This document shows, one piece after another, positions 42,993 to 50,901 of a DNA stretch of 64,000 nucleotides. Source of the DNA: Streptomyces chartreusis NRRL 3882 (GTDB lineage Bacteria > Actinomycetota > Actinomycetes > Streptomycetales > Streptomycetaceae); NCBI RefSeq assembly GCF_900236475.1, contig NZ_LT963352.1:2480001-2544000 (forward strand), read 5' to 3'. Each line of letters begins with the position of its first letter. The stretch's first letter is position 1. The notes below the pieces were generated by a model. It had not been told where the DNA came from. It saw only the letters and a program-made list of their open reading frames with translations, and did no database searches. Position numbers and translations under genes: made by a program.

Positions 42993-44054
42993 TTGACCCA
43001 GCATCTCGTCGACCCCCGCGCCCCGCGCGACCTCACGGCGTTCGTCGCCGGACTGCCCAAGGCCGAACTGCACGTGCACCACGTGGGCTCCGCCTCCCCC
43101 CGGATCGTGTCCGAGCTGGCCGCCCGCCACCCCGACTCGAGGGTCCCGACCGATCCCGCCGCCCTGGTCGACTACTTCTCGTTCACCGACTTCGCCCACT
43201 TCATCGAGGTGTACCTGTCGGTCGTCGACCTGATCCGCACGCCGGAGGACGTCCGGCTGCTGACCTTCGAGGTGGCCCGCGACCTGGCCCGGCAGCAGGT
43301 GCGGTACGCCGAGCTGACCATCACCCCGTTCTCCTCCACCCGCCGCGGCATCGACGAGCGCGCCTTCATGGACGCGATCGAGGACGCCCGCAAGGCCGCC
43401 GAGGCCGATTTCGGGACCGTGCTGCGCTGGTGCTTCGACATCCCCGGCGAGGCGGGGCTCGAAGCCGCCGAGGAGACGACCAGGCTCGCCACCGACGACC
43501 GGCTGCGCCCCGAGGGCCTGGTCTCCTTCGGTCTGGGCGGGCCCGAGGTCGGCGTGCCGCGTCCGCAGTTCAAGCCGTACTTCGACCGGGCGATCGCCGC
43601 CGGGCTGCACTCCGTACCGCACGCCGGTGAGACCACCGGCCCTCAGACCGTGTGGGACGCCCTGACGCATCTGCGGGCCGAGCGCATCGGGCACGGCACC
43701 AGCTCCGCGCAGGACCCGAAGCTCCTCGCGCACCTCGCCGAGCACCGGATCCCGCTGGAGGTGTGCCCGACCTCCAACATCGCCACGCGCGCGGTCCGCA
43801 CCCTCGACGAGCACCCGATCAAGGAGTTCGCCGAGGCCGGGGTCGTCGTCACGATCAACTCCGACGACCCGCCGATGTTCGGCACCGACCTCGACAACGA
43901 GTACGCGGTCGCCGCCCGGCTGCTCGACCTCGACGAGCGGGGCCTGGCCGACCTGGCGAAGAACGCCGTGGAGGCGTCCTTCCTGGACGCGGCGGGCAAG
44001 GCCCGGATCAAGGAGGAGATCGACACCTACACCGCGGCGTGGCTCGACCGGTGA
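42993..44054 (+). CDS. add: Adenosine deaminase-family protein, TTG start
   Basis: A 353-residue amidohydrolase of the adenosine/AMP deaminase family. The N-terminal metal site is AELHVHHVGS (His27 and His29), where most members have HxHLxG. Later come HAGETTGPQTVWDAL, ERIGHGTSS, LEVCPTSNIATRAV and VVVTINSDDPPMFGTDL, which carry the remaining zinc ligands and catalytic acid. It probably converts adenosine to inosine; a related nucleoside or adenine is possible. No ATG or GTG fits; the TTG at 42993 has a strong GGGGAGGAA site. Its stop overlaps the GTG of the next gene, so the two are coupled. Confidence 0.88.
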   Translation: MTQHLVDPRAPRDLTAFVAGLPKAELHVHHVGSASPRIVSELAARHPDSRVPTDPAALVDYFSFTDFAHFIEVYLSVVDLIRTPEDVRLLTFEVARDLARQQVRYAELTITPFSSTRRGIDERAFMDAIEDARKAAEADFGTVLRWCFDIPGEAGLEAAEETTRLATDDRLRPEGLVSFGLGGPEVGVPRPQFKPYFDRAIAAGLHSVPHAGETTGPQTVWDALTHLRAERIGHGTSSAQDPKLLAHLAEHRIPLEVCPTSNIATRAVRTLDEHPIKEFAEAGVVVTINSDDPPMFGTDLDNEYAVAARLLDLDERGLADLAKNAVEASFLDAAGKARIKEEIDTYTAAWLDR

Positions 44055-44797
44055 CGCCCGCCCCCGAGCACCCCGGACGCCACGTGACCGCCGTGGCCCA
44101 CCGGGGCGACCCCTACCGCCACCGCGAGAACACCGTCGCCTCGCTGCGTTCGGCGCTCGACCGGGGCGCGGACGCGGTCGAGATCGACGTACGGCTCACC
44201 CGGGACGGCGTGCCGGTGCTGCTGCACGACGGGACGCTGAAGCGGCTCTGGGAACACGAGCGGCCGGTGCTCGCGCTGTCCTGGGAGGAGGTGCGCGGGC
44301 TGACCGGCGGCGGGGTTCCGGCCCTGACCGAGGCGCTGGCCGCGACCGACGGCCACCGGGTGATGATCGACCTGCCCGGCTCCCCCGACGTGCGGGCGGT
44401 GCGGCGGGTGATGGACGCCGTACGGGAGTCCGGGGCGGCGGACCGCGTCTACTACTGCGCCGGCGCCGACGCCATGCTCGCCGTGCGTGCGGCGGACCCG
44501 GCCGCCGAGATCGCCCTCACCTGGACGACGCTGGCCCCGCCCCGGCCCGTCCTGCTGGAGGCGATCCGCCCGCGCTGGCTCAACTACCGTTTCGGCCTGG
44601 TGGACCGGCCCCTGGCCGAGCGGGTCCACCGCGACGGCTACCTGCTGTCCGTCTGGACCCCCGACACGCGCCGCTCCATGCGACGGCTGCTGCGCGCCGG
44701 GGTGGACTCCATCACGACCAACCGCATCGACGTGCTGTGCGCTACACGCGCGAGCGCTGCGGGACCGTCGCCGGATCGGCCGGGGTCGCACGCGTGA
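44051..44797 (+). CDS. Glycerophosphodiester phosphodiesterase-family protein
   Basis: A 248-aa single-domain GDPD enzyme without a signal peptide: AHRGDPYRHRENTVASL, DAVEIDVRLTRDGVPVLLHDGTL and the late LLSVWTPDTRRSMRRLL / GVDSITTNR. It hydrolyses glycerophosphodiesters to glycerol 3-phosphate and an alcohol. The start GTG (44051) overlaps the deaminase stop. Its 3' end overlaps the convergent sigma factor gene by 56 bases. Confidence 0.9.
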   Translation: MTPAPEHPGRHVTAVAHRGDPYRHRENTVASLRSALDRGADAVEIDVRLTRDGVPVLLHDGTLKRLWEHERPVLALSWEEVRGLTGGGVPALTEALAATDGHRVMIDLPGSPDVRAVRRVMDAVRESGAADRVYYCAGADAMLAVRAADPAAEIALTWTTLAPPRPVLLEAIRPRWLNYRFGLVDRPLAERVHRDGYLLSVWTPDTRRSMRRLLRAGVDSITTNRIDVLCATRASAAGPSPDRPGSHA

Positions 44798-46388
44798 CGT
44801 ACTGCGGCACCGGCGCGCTGTCCGTGCCGGTGTCGCGGACGAGTCCGTAGCGGATGGCGCCCTGGGCGGGGCCCACGTTGACGTCCTTGTCCACGGCCGC
44901 CCAGTCGGTCGGGAAGACGATGAGGCCGTAGTCGCAGCCGCGTTCGTTCTGGGTGAGGGTGACGGTGCCGTCGAGGTAGAAGTACTCGTTCTGCCACATC
45001 TGCTGGGTGCCGGGCGGCAGCACCGCGTACCCGATGTCCGGGCCGCCCATGCCGGTGGCGTAGCCGTTCGGGGCACCCGGCAGCGGGTCGTCCATGCGGC
45101 GCGTGCCGCCGGAGGCCACGTGGAACAGCTTGCCCTTGAGGCCGGTCCAGGAGGGCATGACCAGCGCGCCGGGCCGGGACTTCGGCGAGATCTGCCAGCG
45201 GACCAGGACGTAACCCCGGCCGCTCAGCGTCACGCTGTCGCCGCGGTGCTGCATGACGGCCTTCGGGCCGCCGGTGCTGGTGATGCCGGACTCGGGGCGG
45301 CGCGGCAGGGCGGCGGGCCGGGCGTCCGGGTCGGGGGCGCGGTCGACGGCGTCGACGACCGTGCCGTACAGGTCGGCCTTCTTCGTCGCCGTCGGCGAGG
45401 GCGTGGGGGTGGGGGTGGGCGTGGGTGTGGCCGAGGGCGGTGGTTCGGAGGTGGCCGTCGCCGTGGGGGTCACGGCGGCCCGGGGTGGCGGGGCGTCCGG
45501 CGGCTGGGTGACGACGTAGGCGCCGCCCGCCACGATCGTCGCGCCGGCGGTCATCGCGACGGCCGGCTTGGTGAGCGCGCCCAGCAGCTTGGCGGACCAC
45601 CCGGCGGAGGTGGCGGCCACGGCCGTCTTGCCGCCGAAGGCCAGCGACAGGGTGAACCCGACGGGCAGCGGGACGAGCGCGATGCCGACCAGGAGGCGTT
45701 CCGCCGGTACGACCGTCTCCCCCCGGGTGCCGCCGCAGTAGCCGCAGCCGCGGATGTGCCGGGCCAGCCGCTTGCGCCACACCGAGTCGGGCCGGCCGTT
45801 CCAGCGGCCGGTCAGCTCGCGCAGGCCGGGGCAGGCGCCGTCCAGGGCGCGGACGATGCCGCGCGCGGTCTCCAGGCGCTCCTTCACCCGCTGCACGCGC
45901 ACGGCGGCGTGCTGCCGGGTGATGCCGACGGCCGCGGCGAGTTCGCGGCGGGTCAGTTCGCCCGCGACCTCCAGCCACCACAGCGACAGCAGTTGCCGGT
46001 CCTCGTCGTCGAGCCATCGCACGGCCTCGGCGACCTCACGCCGCTGCCCCTCCAACTGCAGCCGCAGCACGGTCAGTTCGGCGAAGTCGGAGGCCGCCGA
46101 CTCCTCCAGCCGCTCCGGGGTCCGGCGCCGGGCGCGGTCGCGTATCTGGCGCATGGCGATCGCCACCAGCCACGACCGGAAGCTGTCCGGGTCGCGCAGC
46201 GAACCGAGGTTGTCGACCGCGCGCAGCATGGTCTCCTGGACGACGTCGTCGACGTCGGCGTGGCCGTTCAGGGCCCGGCCCACGATGTTGTAGACCAGCG
46301 GCAGCCAGCCCGCGACGAGCTCGTCCAGCGCCTGCCGGTCGCCGGACTGCGCCGCCGTGATGGTGGCGCGCCAGTGCTGACTGTCCAC
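44742..46388 (-). CDS. ECF sigma factor with zinc-binding, membrane and extracellular extension
   Basis: A 548-residue fusion. Residues about 10-90 are sigma region 2 (ADVDDVVQETMLRAVDNLGSLRDPDSFRSWLVAIAMRQIRDRA), about 120-175 region 4 (TRRELAAAVGITRQHAAVRVQRVKERLE). Then comes an HxxxCxxC motif (HIRGCGYC, 211-218) like the zinc-binding anti-sigma domain, hydrophobic segments (about 231-253 and 275-295), a Thr/Pro-rich linker, and an extracellular domain of about 200 residues. This looks like the ECF class with a built-in anti-sigma/sensor (ECF52-like, from memory). The GTG at 46388 has GAGAGG upstream; a GTG at 46427 would add 13 residues. Regulon unknown. Confidence 0.85.
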   Translation of the reverse strand: MDSQHWRATITAAQSGDRQALDELVAGWLPLVYNIVGRALNGHADVDDVVQETMLRAVDNLGSLRDPDSFRSWLVAIAMRQIRDRARRRTPERLEESAASDFAELTVLRLQLEGQRREVAEAVRWLDDEDRQLLSLWWLEVAGELTRRELAAAVGITRQHAAVRVQRVKERLETARGIVRALDGACPGLRELTGRWNGRPDSVWRKRLARHIRGCGYCGGTRGETVVPAERLLVGIALVPLPVGFTLSLAFGGKTAVAATSAGWSAKLLGALTKPAVAMTAGATIVAGGAYVVTQPPDAPPPRAAVTPTATATSEPPPSATPTPTPTPTPSPTATKKADLYGTVVDAVDRAPDPDARPAALPRRPESGITSTGGPKAVMQHRGDSVTLSGRGYVLVRWQISPKSRPGALVMPSWTGLKGKLFHVASGGTRRMDDPLPGAPNGYATGMGGPDIGYAVLPPGTQQMWQNEYFYLDGTVTLTQNERGCDYGLIVFPTDWAAVDKDVNVGPAQGAIRYGLVRDTGTDSAPVPQYVTRATPADPATVPQRSRV

Positions 46389-46516
46389 GGTGGCCTCTCG
46401 CCGGCTGAGATCAGTACTTTTCCGCACGCACCCTCTCAGGCAGGACGGTGGTCTTGGCCATGTGGGGGATCACAGGCGGGGAGACGGCGTGAAGGTTCTC
46501 GGGATAACAGTTTTTC

Positions 46517-47044
46517 TCAGCCGCCGGGCACCGGGATGGCGGCCACCGGCGCGGTCAGCGCCTCCAGCCGCTTGATCCGCTGCCGTACGACGTACAGGGG
46601 GATCACCCCGAACACCCCGAAGGCCATGTCGATCACCGACCACCAGAAGGGGATCCCGCGCAACGGCCCGCAGATCAGGGCGAGCGGAACGATGCCCGCG
46701 CAGGCGATCATCCCGAACTCGACGACCCAGATGTTGCGGACCGGGTCGCGGTAGGGCCCGTAGAAGGCGACCGCGATCACCAGGTGTGCGAAGGCCAGCC
46801 AGTCCGTGCCATAGAGAAGGAAGGGGTATTCGGCGTCGGCCTCGTCGAGCCCGGCCCGCACCCGCTCGATCCACTCCGTCAGCCCGGGCAGGTGGTCCCC
46901 CACGGACAGCGCACGCAGCAGTTCCTCGGTCCAGCGCAGTTCGTGCACCAGGGGAAAGGCCGTGGCGCCGCTGAGCACCAGGCACACGACGAAGAAGACC
47001 AGCCAGGCGCGAATGCCCTTCAGCAGGGCGGCTCTGTCGCTCAT
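46517..47044 (-). CDS. Uncharacterised four-segment membrane protein
   Basis: A 175-aa membrane protein with hydrophobic segments near 13-33, 83-98, 105-127 and 134-153. The extracellular-looking loop between the first two is acidic and helical (LPGLTEWIERVRAGLDEADAEYPF). No domain was recognised. It lies 128 bases upstream of the sigma factor gene in the same orientation. Confidence 0.72.
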   Translation of the reverse strand: MSDRAALLKGIRAWLVFFVVCLVLSGATAFPLVHELRWTEELLRALSVGDHLPGLTEWIERVRAGLDEADAEYPFLLYGTDWLAFAHLVIAVAFYGPYRDPVRNIWVVEFGMIACAGIVPLALICGPLRGIPFWWSVIDMAFGVFGVIPLYVVRQRIKRLEALTAPVAAIPVPGG

Positions 47045-47101
47045 GGCGGCACTCTACGCCCATGTTGAACATGTTCAAAAACAGTTCTGCGGGCAGACGA
47101 A

Positions 47102-47132
47102 CGGCCCCGGGCCGCATCAGCGCCCGGGGCCG
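47102..47132 (-). terminator. Terminator after the aminobutyraldehyde dehydrogenase
   Basis: Eleven-base perfect stem CGGCCCCGGGC/GCCCGGGGCCG with a 9-base loop, 19 bases beyond the stop codon. Confidence 0.8.
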
Positions 47133-47150
47133 CCACGACCGAAGGGAGTG

Positions 47151-48590
47151 CTACGCGTCCAGCGACGTCATCACGTGCTTGATCCGCGTGTAGTCGTCGA
47201 AGCCGTACGCCGACAGGTCCTTGCCGTAGCCGGACTTCTTGAAGCCGCCGTGCGGCATCTCCGCGACCAGCGGGATGTGCGTGTTGATCCAGACGCAGCC
47301 GAAGTCGAGCTTCTTGGACATCCGCATGGCGCGGCCGTGGTCCTTGGTCCACACGGAGGAGGCGAGCGCGTACTCGACGCCGTTGGCCCACTCCACCGCC
47401 TGGTCCTCGTCCGTGAAGGACTGCACGGTGATGACCGGGCCGAAGACCTCCTTCTGGATGATCTCGTCGTCCTGCTTCAGGCCCGAGACGACGGTCGGCG
47501 CGTAGAAGTACCCCTTGTCGCCGACCCGCTTGCCGCCGGTCTCCACGCGCGCGTGCGCGGGCAGCCGCTCGATGAAGCCCTCGACCTGCTTGAGCTGGTT
47601 GGGGTTGTTGAGCGGGCCGAACAGCACGTCCTCGTCGTCCGGCTGCCCGGTCTTGGTCTCGGCGGCGGCCTTCGACAGCGCGGAGACGAACTCGTCGTGG
47701 ATGGACTCGTGGACGAGCACGCGCGTGGCGGCCGTGCAGTCCTGGCCGGCGTTGAAGTAGCCCGCGACCGAGATGTCCTCGACGGCCTTGGCGATGTCGG
47801 TGTCCTCGAAGACCACGACCGGCGCCTTGCCGCCCAGCTCCAGGTGGACGCGCTTGACGTCCTTGGAGGCGGACTCGGCGACCTGGATGCCGGCGCGCAC
47901 CGAGCCGGTGATGGAGGCCATCGCCGGGATCTCGTGCTCGACCATCATGCGGCCGGTCTCGCGGTCGCCGCAGATGACGTTGAAGACGCCCTTCGGCAGG
48001 ATCCCGCCGAGGATCTCCGCGATCAGCACCGTGGACGCCGGGGTGGTGTCGGACGGCTTCAGGACGACCGTGTTGCCCGCCGCGATCGCCGGGGCGAACT
48101 TCCACACGGCCATCATCATCGGGTAGTTCCACGGCGCGACCTGCGCGCAGACGCCGACCGGCTCCCGGCGCACGATGGAGGTCAGGCCCTCCATGTACTC
48201 ACCGGCCGAGCGGCCCTCGAGCATCCGCGCCGCACCCGCGAAGAAGCGGATCTGGTCGACCATCGGCGGGATCTCCTCGGAGCGGGTCAGCCCGACCGGC
48301 TTGCCCGTGTTCTCCACCTCGGCCGCGATCAGCTCCTCGGCGCGCTCCTCGAAGGCGTCCGCGATCTTCAGCAGGGCCTTCTGGCGCTCGGCGGGCGTGG
48401 TGTCGCGCCAGCCGGGGAAGGCCTCGGCGGCCGCCGCCATCGCGGCGTCCACGTCCGCCTGCCCGGACAGCGGAGCGGTCGCGTACGCCTCGCCCGTCGC
48501 GGGATTGACCACGTCGGTGGTCCGTCCGTCGGCGGCGTCCCGGAACTCACCGCCGATGTAGTTGCGCAGACGACGCAGCTCGGTGCTCAC
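47151..48590 (-). CDS. Gamma-aminobutyraldehyde dehydrogenase
   Basis: A 479-residue NAD-dependent aldehyde dehydrogenase with the IGGEFRDAADGRTTDVVNPATGE start, VVLKPSDTTPAST, general base in HLELGGKAPVVVFED, catalytic Cys in NAGQDCTAATRVLVH and EVFGPVITVQSF. It is close to the PatD/PuuC type that oxidises 4-aminobutyraldehyde to GABA. The GTG at 48590 has GGAGG upstream and keeps the family start. It is divergent from the Lrp/AsnC gene, which heads an aminotransferase operon; together transamination of putrescine and oxidation of its aldehyde is the likely route. Confidence 0.9.
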   Translation of the reverse strand: MSTELRRLRNYIGGEFRDAADGRTTDVVNPATGEAYATAPLSGQADVDAAMAAAAEAFPGWRDTTPAERQKALLKIADAFEERAEELIAAEVENTGKPVGLTRSEEIPPMVDQIRFFAGAARMLEGRSAGEYMEGLTSIVRREPVGVCAQVAPWNYPMMMAVWKFAPAIAAGNTVVLKPSDTTPASTVLIAEILGGILPKGVFNVICGDRETGRMMVEHEIPAMASITGSVRAGIQVAESASKDVKRVHLELGGKAPVVVFEDTDIAKAVEDISVAGYFNAGQDCTAATRVLVHESIHDEFVSALSKAAAETKTGQPDDEDVLFGPLNNPNQLKQVEGFIERLPAHARVETGGKRVGDKGYFYAPTVVSGLKQDDEIIQKEVFGPVITVQSFTDEDQAVEWANGVEYALASSVWTKDHGRAMRMSKKLDFGCVWINTHIPLVAEMPHGGFKKSGYGKDLSAYGFDDYTRIKHVMTSLDA

Positions 48591-48680
48591 TGCCGGCCCT
48601 CCAGTTCGGATGTCCAGTACTTGAGACACCCACCCTAGTCGGCCGGTCCACGTTTTCAACACCCCCGCTCCCTTCGATCG

Positions 48681-48726
48681 TGCGGAATCCGCAGATGCGA
48701 GCTACACAAACAACGGATTTCATCGA
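48681..48726. promoter_or_regulatory. Two-site operator candidate between dehydrogenase and Lrp gene
   Basis: TGCGGAATCCGCA (48681-48693) is a perfect 13-base palindrome. A second, weaker site, AACAACGGATTTCATCGAT (48708-48726), matches 14 of 21 positions of the puuC palindrome. Their GGAATCC-like cores are 31 bp apart, as at 40883-40931. Confidence 0.62.
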
Positions 48727-48769
48727 TCAGACCTTGCGGAAGTGTCGAGACCTCGTGCACAGTGAGCCC

Positions 48770-49270
48770 GTGGCCAGTCGAAGCGCAGACCAGAGGGACT
48801 CCCGCGAGTCCAGGAACGGCGGTCCCCAGCTGGACGCCGTCTCCCTCGCCATCATCGAGCAGCTCCAGGAGGACGGCCGCCGTCCGTACGCCGCCATCGG
48901 CAAGGCCGTGGGCCTCTCCGAGGCGGCCGTGCGCCAGCGCGTCCAGAAGCTGCTCGACCAGGGCGTGATGCAGATCGTCGCCGTCACGGACCCGCTCACC
49001 GTGGGATTCCGCAGACAGGCGATGGTCGGCGTCAACGTCGAGGGCGACGTGGAGTCGGTGGCGGACGCGCTGACGGCCATGTCCGAATGCGAGTACGTGG
49101 TGATGACCGCAGGCTCCTTCGACCTGATGGTGGAGATCGTCTGCGAGGACGACGACCACCTCCTGGACGTCATCAACAAACGCATCCGGGCCGTCCCCGG
49201 AGTGCGCTCCACCGAGAGCTTCGTCTACCTCAAGCTCAAGAAGCAGACCTACATGTGGGGAACCCGATAA
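48770..49270 (+). CDS. Lrp/AsnC-family regulator
   Basis: A 166-residue regulator: winged helix-turn-helix at about 22-70 (LDAVSLAIIEQLQEDGRRPYAAIGKAVGLSEAAVRQRVQKLLDQGVM) and an effector-binding RAM domain (GFRRQAMVGVNVEGDVESVADALTAM...MTAGSFDLMVEIVCEDDDHLLDVI). I use the GTG at 48770; earlier GTG/ATG codons (48755, 48680) are possible. It lies 19 bases before the aminotransferase gene, forming an operon, and probably controls the divergent dehydrogenase too. The paired palindromes are good candidates for its octameric binding. Confidence 0.9.
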   Translation: MASRSADQRDSRESRNGGPQLDAVSLAIIEQLQEDGRRPYAAIGKAVGLSEAAVRQRVQKLLDQGVMQIVAVTDPLTVGFRRQAMVGVNVEGDVESVADALTAMSECEYVVMTAGSFDLMVEIVCEDDDHLLDVINKRIRAVPGVRSTESFVYLKLKKQTYMWGTR

Positions 49271-49294
49271 CCGTGAGGACCCGATAGCCGTGAG
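49262..49294 (+). repeat. Tandem duplication of the aminotransferase start region
   Basis: ACCCGATAACCGTGAG (49262-49277) and ACCCGATAGCCGTGAG (49279-49294) differ at one base. Each carries a stop-like TAA or TAG and a GTG; only the second GTG (49290) opens the gene, the first reads into TAG after four codons. Confidence 0.75.
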
Positions 49295-50651
49295 CAAGGA
49301 CCTCTCCCAGACCGCGTACGACCACCTGTGGATGCACTTCACGCGCATGTCGTCGTACGAGAAGTCCCCCGTCCCCACCATCGTCCGGGGCGAGGGCACG
49401 TACATCTACGACGACCGGGGCAAGCGCTACCTCGACGGTCTCGCCGGCCTGTTCGTGGTGCAGGCCGGGCACGGCCGCGTCGAGCTCGCCGAGACCGCCT
49501 TCAAGCAGGCGCAGGAGCTGGCGTTCTTCCCGGTGTGGTCCTACGCCCACCCCAAGGCCGTCGAGCTGGCCGAGCGCCTCGCGCACCACGCGCCGGGCGA
49601 CCTGAACAAGGTCTTCTTCACCACCGGCGGCGGTGAGGCGGTCGAGACCGCCTGGAAGCTCGCCAAGCAGTACTTCAAGCTGGTCGGCAAGCCCACCAAG
49701 CACAAGGTCATCTCCCGCGCGGTCGCCTACCACGGCACCCCGCAGGGCGCCCTGTCCATCACCGGACTGCCCGCCCTGAAGGCGCCCTTCGAGCCCCTCG
49801 TCCCCGGCGCCCACAAGGTCCCGAACACGAATATCTACCGGGCGCCGATCCACGGTGACGACCCCGAGGCCTTCGGCCGCTGGGCCGCCGACCAGATCGA
49901 GCAGCAGATCCTCTTCGAGGGCCCCGACACGGTCGCCGCGGTCTTCCTGGAGCCGGTGCAGAACGCGGGCGGCTGCTTCCCGCCCCCGCCCGGCTACTTC
50001 CAGCGGGTCCGCGAGATCTGCGACCAGTACGACGTGCTGCTCGTCTCCGACGAGGTCATCTGCGCCTTCGGCCGGCTGGGCACGATGTTCGCCTGCGACA
50101 AGTTCGGCTACGTCCCGGACATGATCACCTGCGCCAAGGGCATGACCTCGGGCTACTCCCCGATCGGCGCGTGCGTCGTCTCCGACCGCCTCGCCGAGCC
50201 GTTCTACAAGGGCGACAACACCTTCCTGCACGGCTACACCTTCGGCGGCCACCCGGTCTCCGCGGCCGTGGGCCTCGCCAACCTCGACCTGTTCGAGCGC
50301 GAGAACCTCACCCAGCACGTCCTGGACAACGAGGGCGCGTTCCGCTCCACCCTGGAGAAGCTCCACGACCTGCCGATCGTCGGCGACGTCCGCGGCAACG
50401 GCTTCTTCTACGGCATCGAGCTGGTCAAGGACAAGGCCACCAAGGAGTCCTTCGACGCGGACGAGACCGAGCGGGTCCTGTACGGCTTCCTCTCCAAGAA
50501 GCTGTACGAGAACGGCCTGTACTGCCGCGCCGACGACCGCGGCGACCCGGTCGTCCAGCTCGCCCCGCCGCTGATCTCCGACCAGTCGACGTTCGACGAG
50601 ATCGAGCAGATCCTGCGCGCCACGCTGTCGGAGGCGTGGACGAAGCTCTGA
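49290..50651 (+). CDS. Class III aminotransferase (putrescine/GABA type)
   Basis: A 453-aa PLP enzyme: HFTRMSSYEK near the start, FFTTGGGEAVETAWKLA, AVAYHGTPQGALS, EPVQNAGGCFPPP, VSDEVICAFGR and the PLP-binding Lys283 in ITCAKGMTSGYSP. The omega-amino:pyruvate/putrescine aminotransferase group has this form. Partners nearby are an aminobutyraldehyde dehydrogenase (divergent) and an Lrp regulator (same operon), so putrescine or a related diamine is the expected donor. The GTG at 49290 lies in the second copy of a short tandem repeat; the first GTG is a decoy. Confidence 0.9.
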   Translation: MSKDLSQTAYDHLWMHFTRMSSYEKSPVPTIVRGEGTYIYDDRGKRYLDGLAGLFVVQAGHGRVELAETAFKQAQELAFFPVWSYAHPKAVELAERLAHHAPGDLNKVFFTTGGGEAVETAWKLAKQYFKLVGKPTKHKVISRAVAYHGTPQGALSITGLPALKAPFEPLVPGAHKVPNTNIYRAPIHGDDPEAFGRWAADQIEQQILFEGPDTVAAVFLEPVQNAGGCFPPPPGYFQRVREICDQYDVLLVSDEVICAFGRLGTMFACDKFGYVPDMITCAKGMTSGYSPIGACVVSDRLAEPFYKGDNTFLHGYTFGGHPVSAAVGLANLDLFERENLTQHVLDNEGAFRSTLEKLHDLPIVGDVRGNGFFYGIELVKDKATKESFDADETERVLYGFLSKKLYENGLYCRADDRGDPVVQLAPPLISDQSTFDEIEQILRATLSEAWTKL

Positions 50652-50662
50652 TGTCGCTCCCG

Positions 50663-50715
50663 ATGTCGTTCTGAATCGTCAGTGTCACCCTGAACGTCAT
50701 GTCGTTCTGATCGTC
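50663..50715. repeat. Short direct repeats after the aminotransferase gene
   Basis: ATGTCGTTCTGA is followed by ATCGTC at 50663-50680 and by TCGTC at 50699-50715, so two nearly identical 17-18-base units lie 36 bases apart, with a looser relative (ATGTCGCTCC) just before. Origin unknown. Confidence 0.45.
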
Positions 50716-50733
50716 TGTCTGGATGATCAACAC

Positions 50734-50780
50734 CGGCCCCGGTGCCCCCCGTTCGAGTGAGAAACGGCGGCCCGGGGCCG
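50734..50780 (+). terminator. Hairpin terminator after the aminotransferase
   Basis: Arms CGGCCCCGG (50734-50742) and CCGGGGCCG (50772-50780) enclose an inner CCGTT/AACGG stem. Confidence 0.6.
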
Positions 50781-50901
50781 CGTGCTGTCCGGCGTCCCGC
50801 CGCCTACTGCCTAGCGTGCCAGTGACCGATCGGCCCTGCCTTCGTTCCCCCGGACGGGGGATTGGCACGGGAACTACGGATCTGAACCGAGGTGTACGCC
50901 C

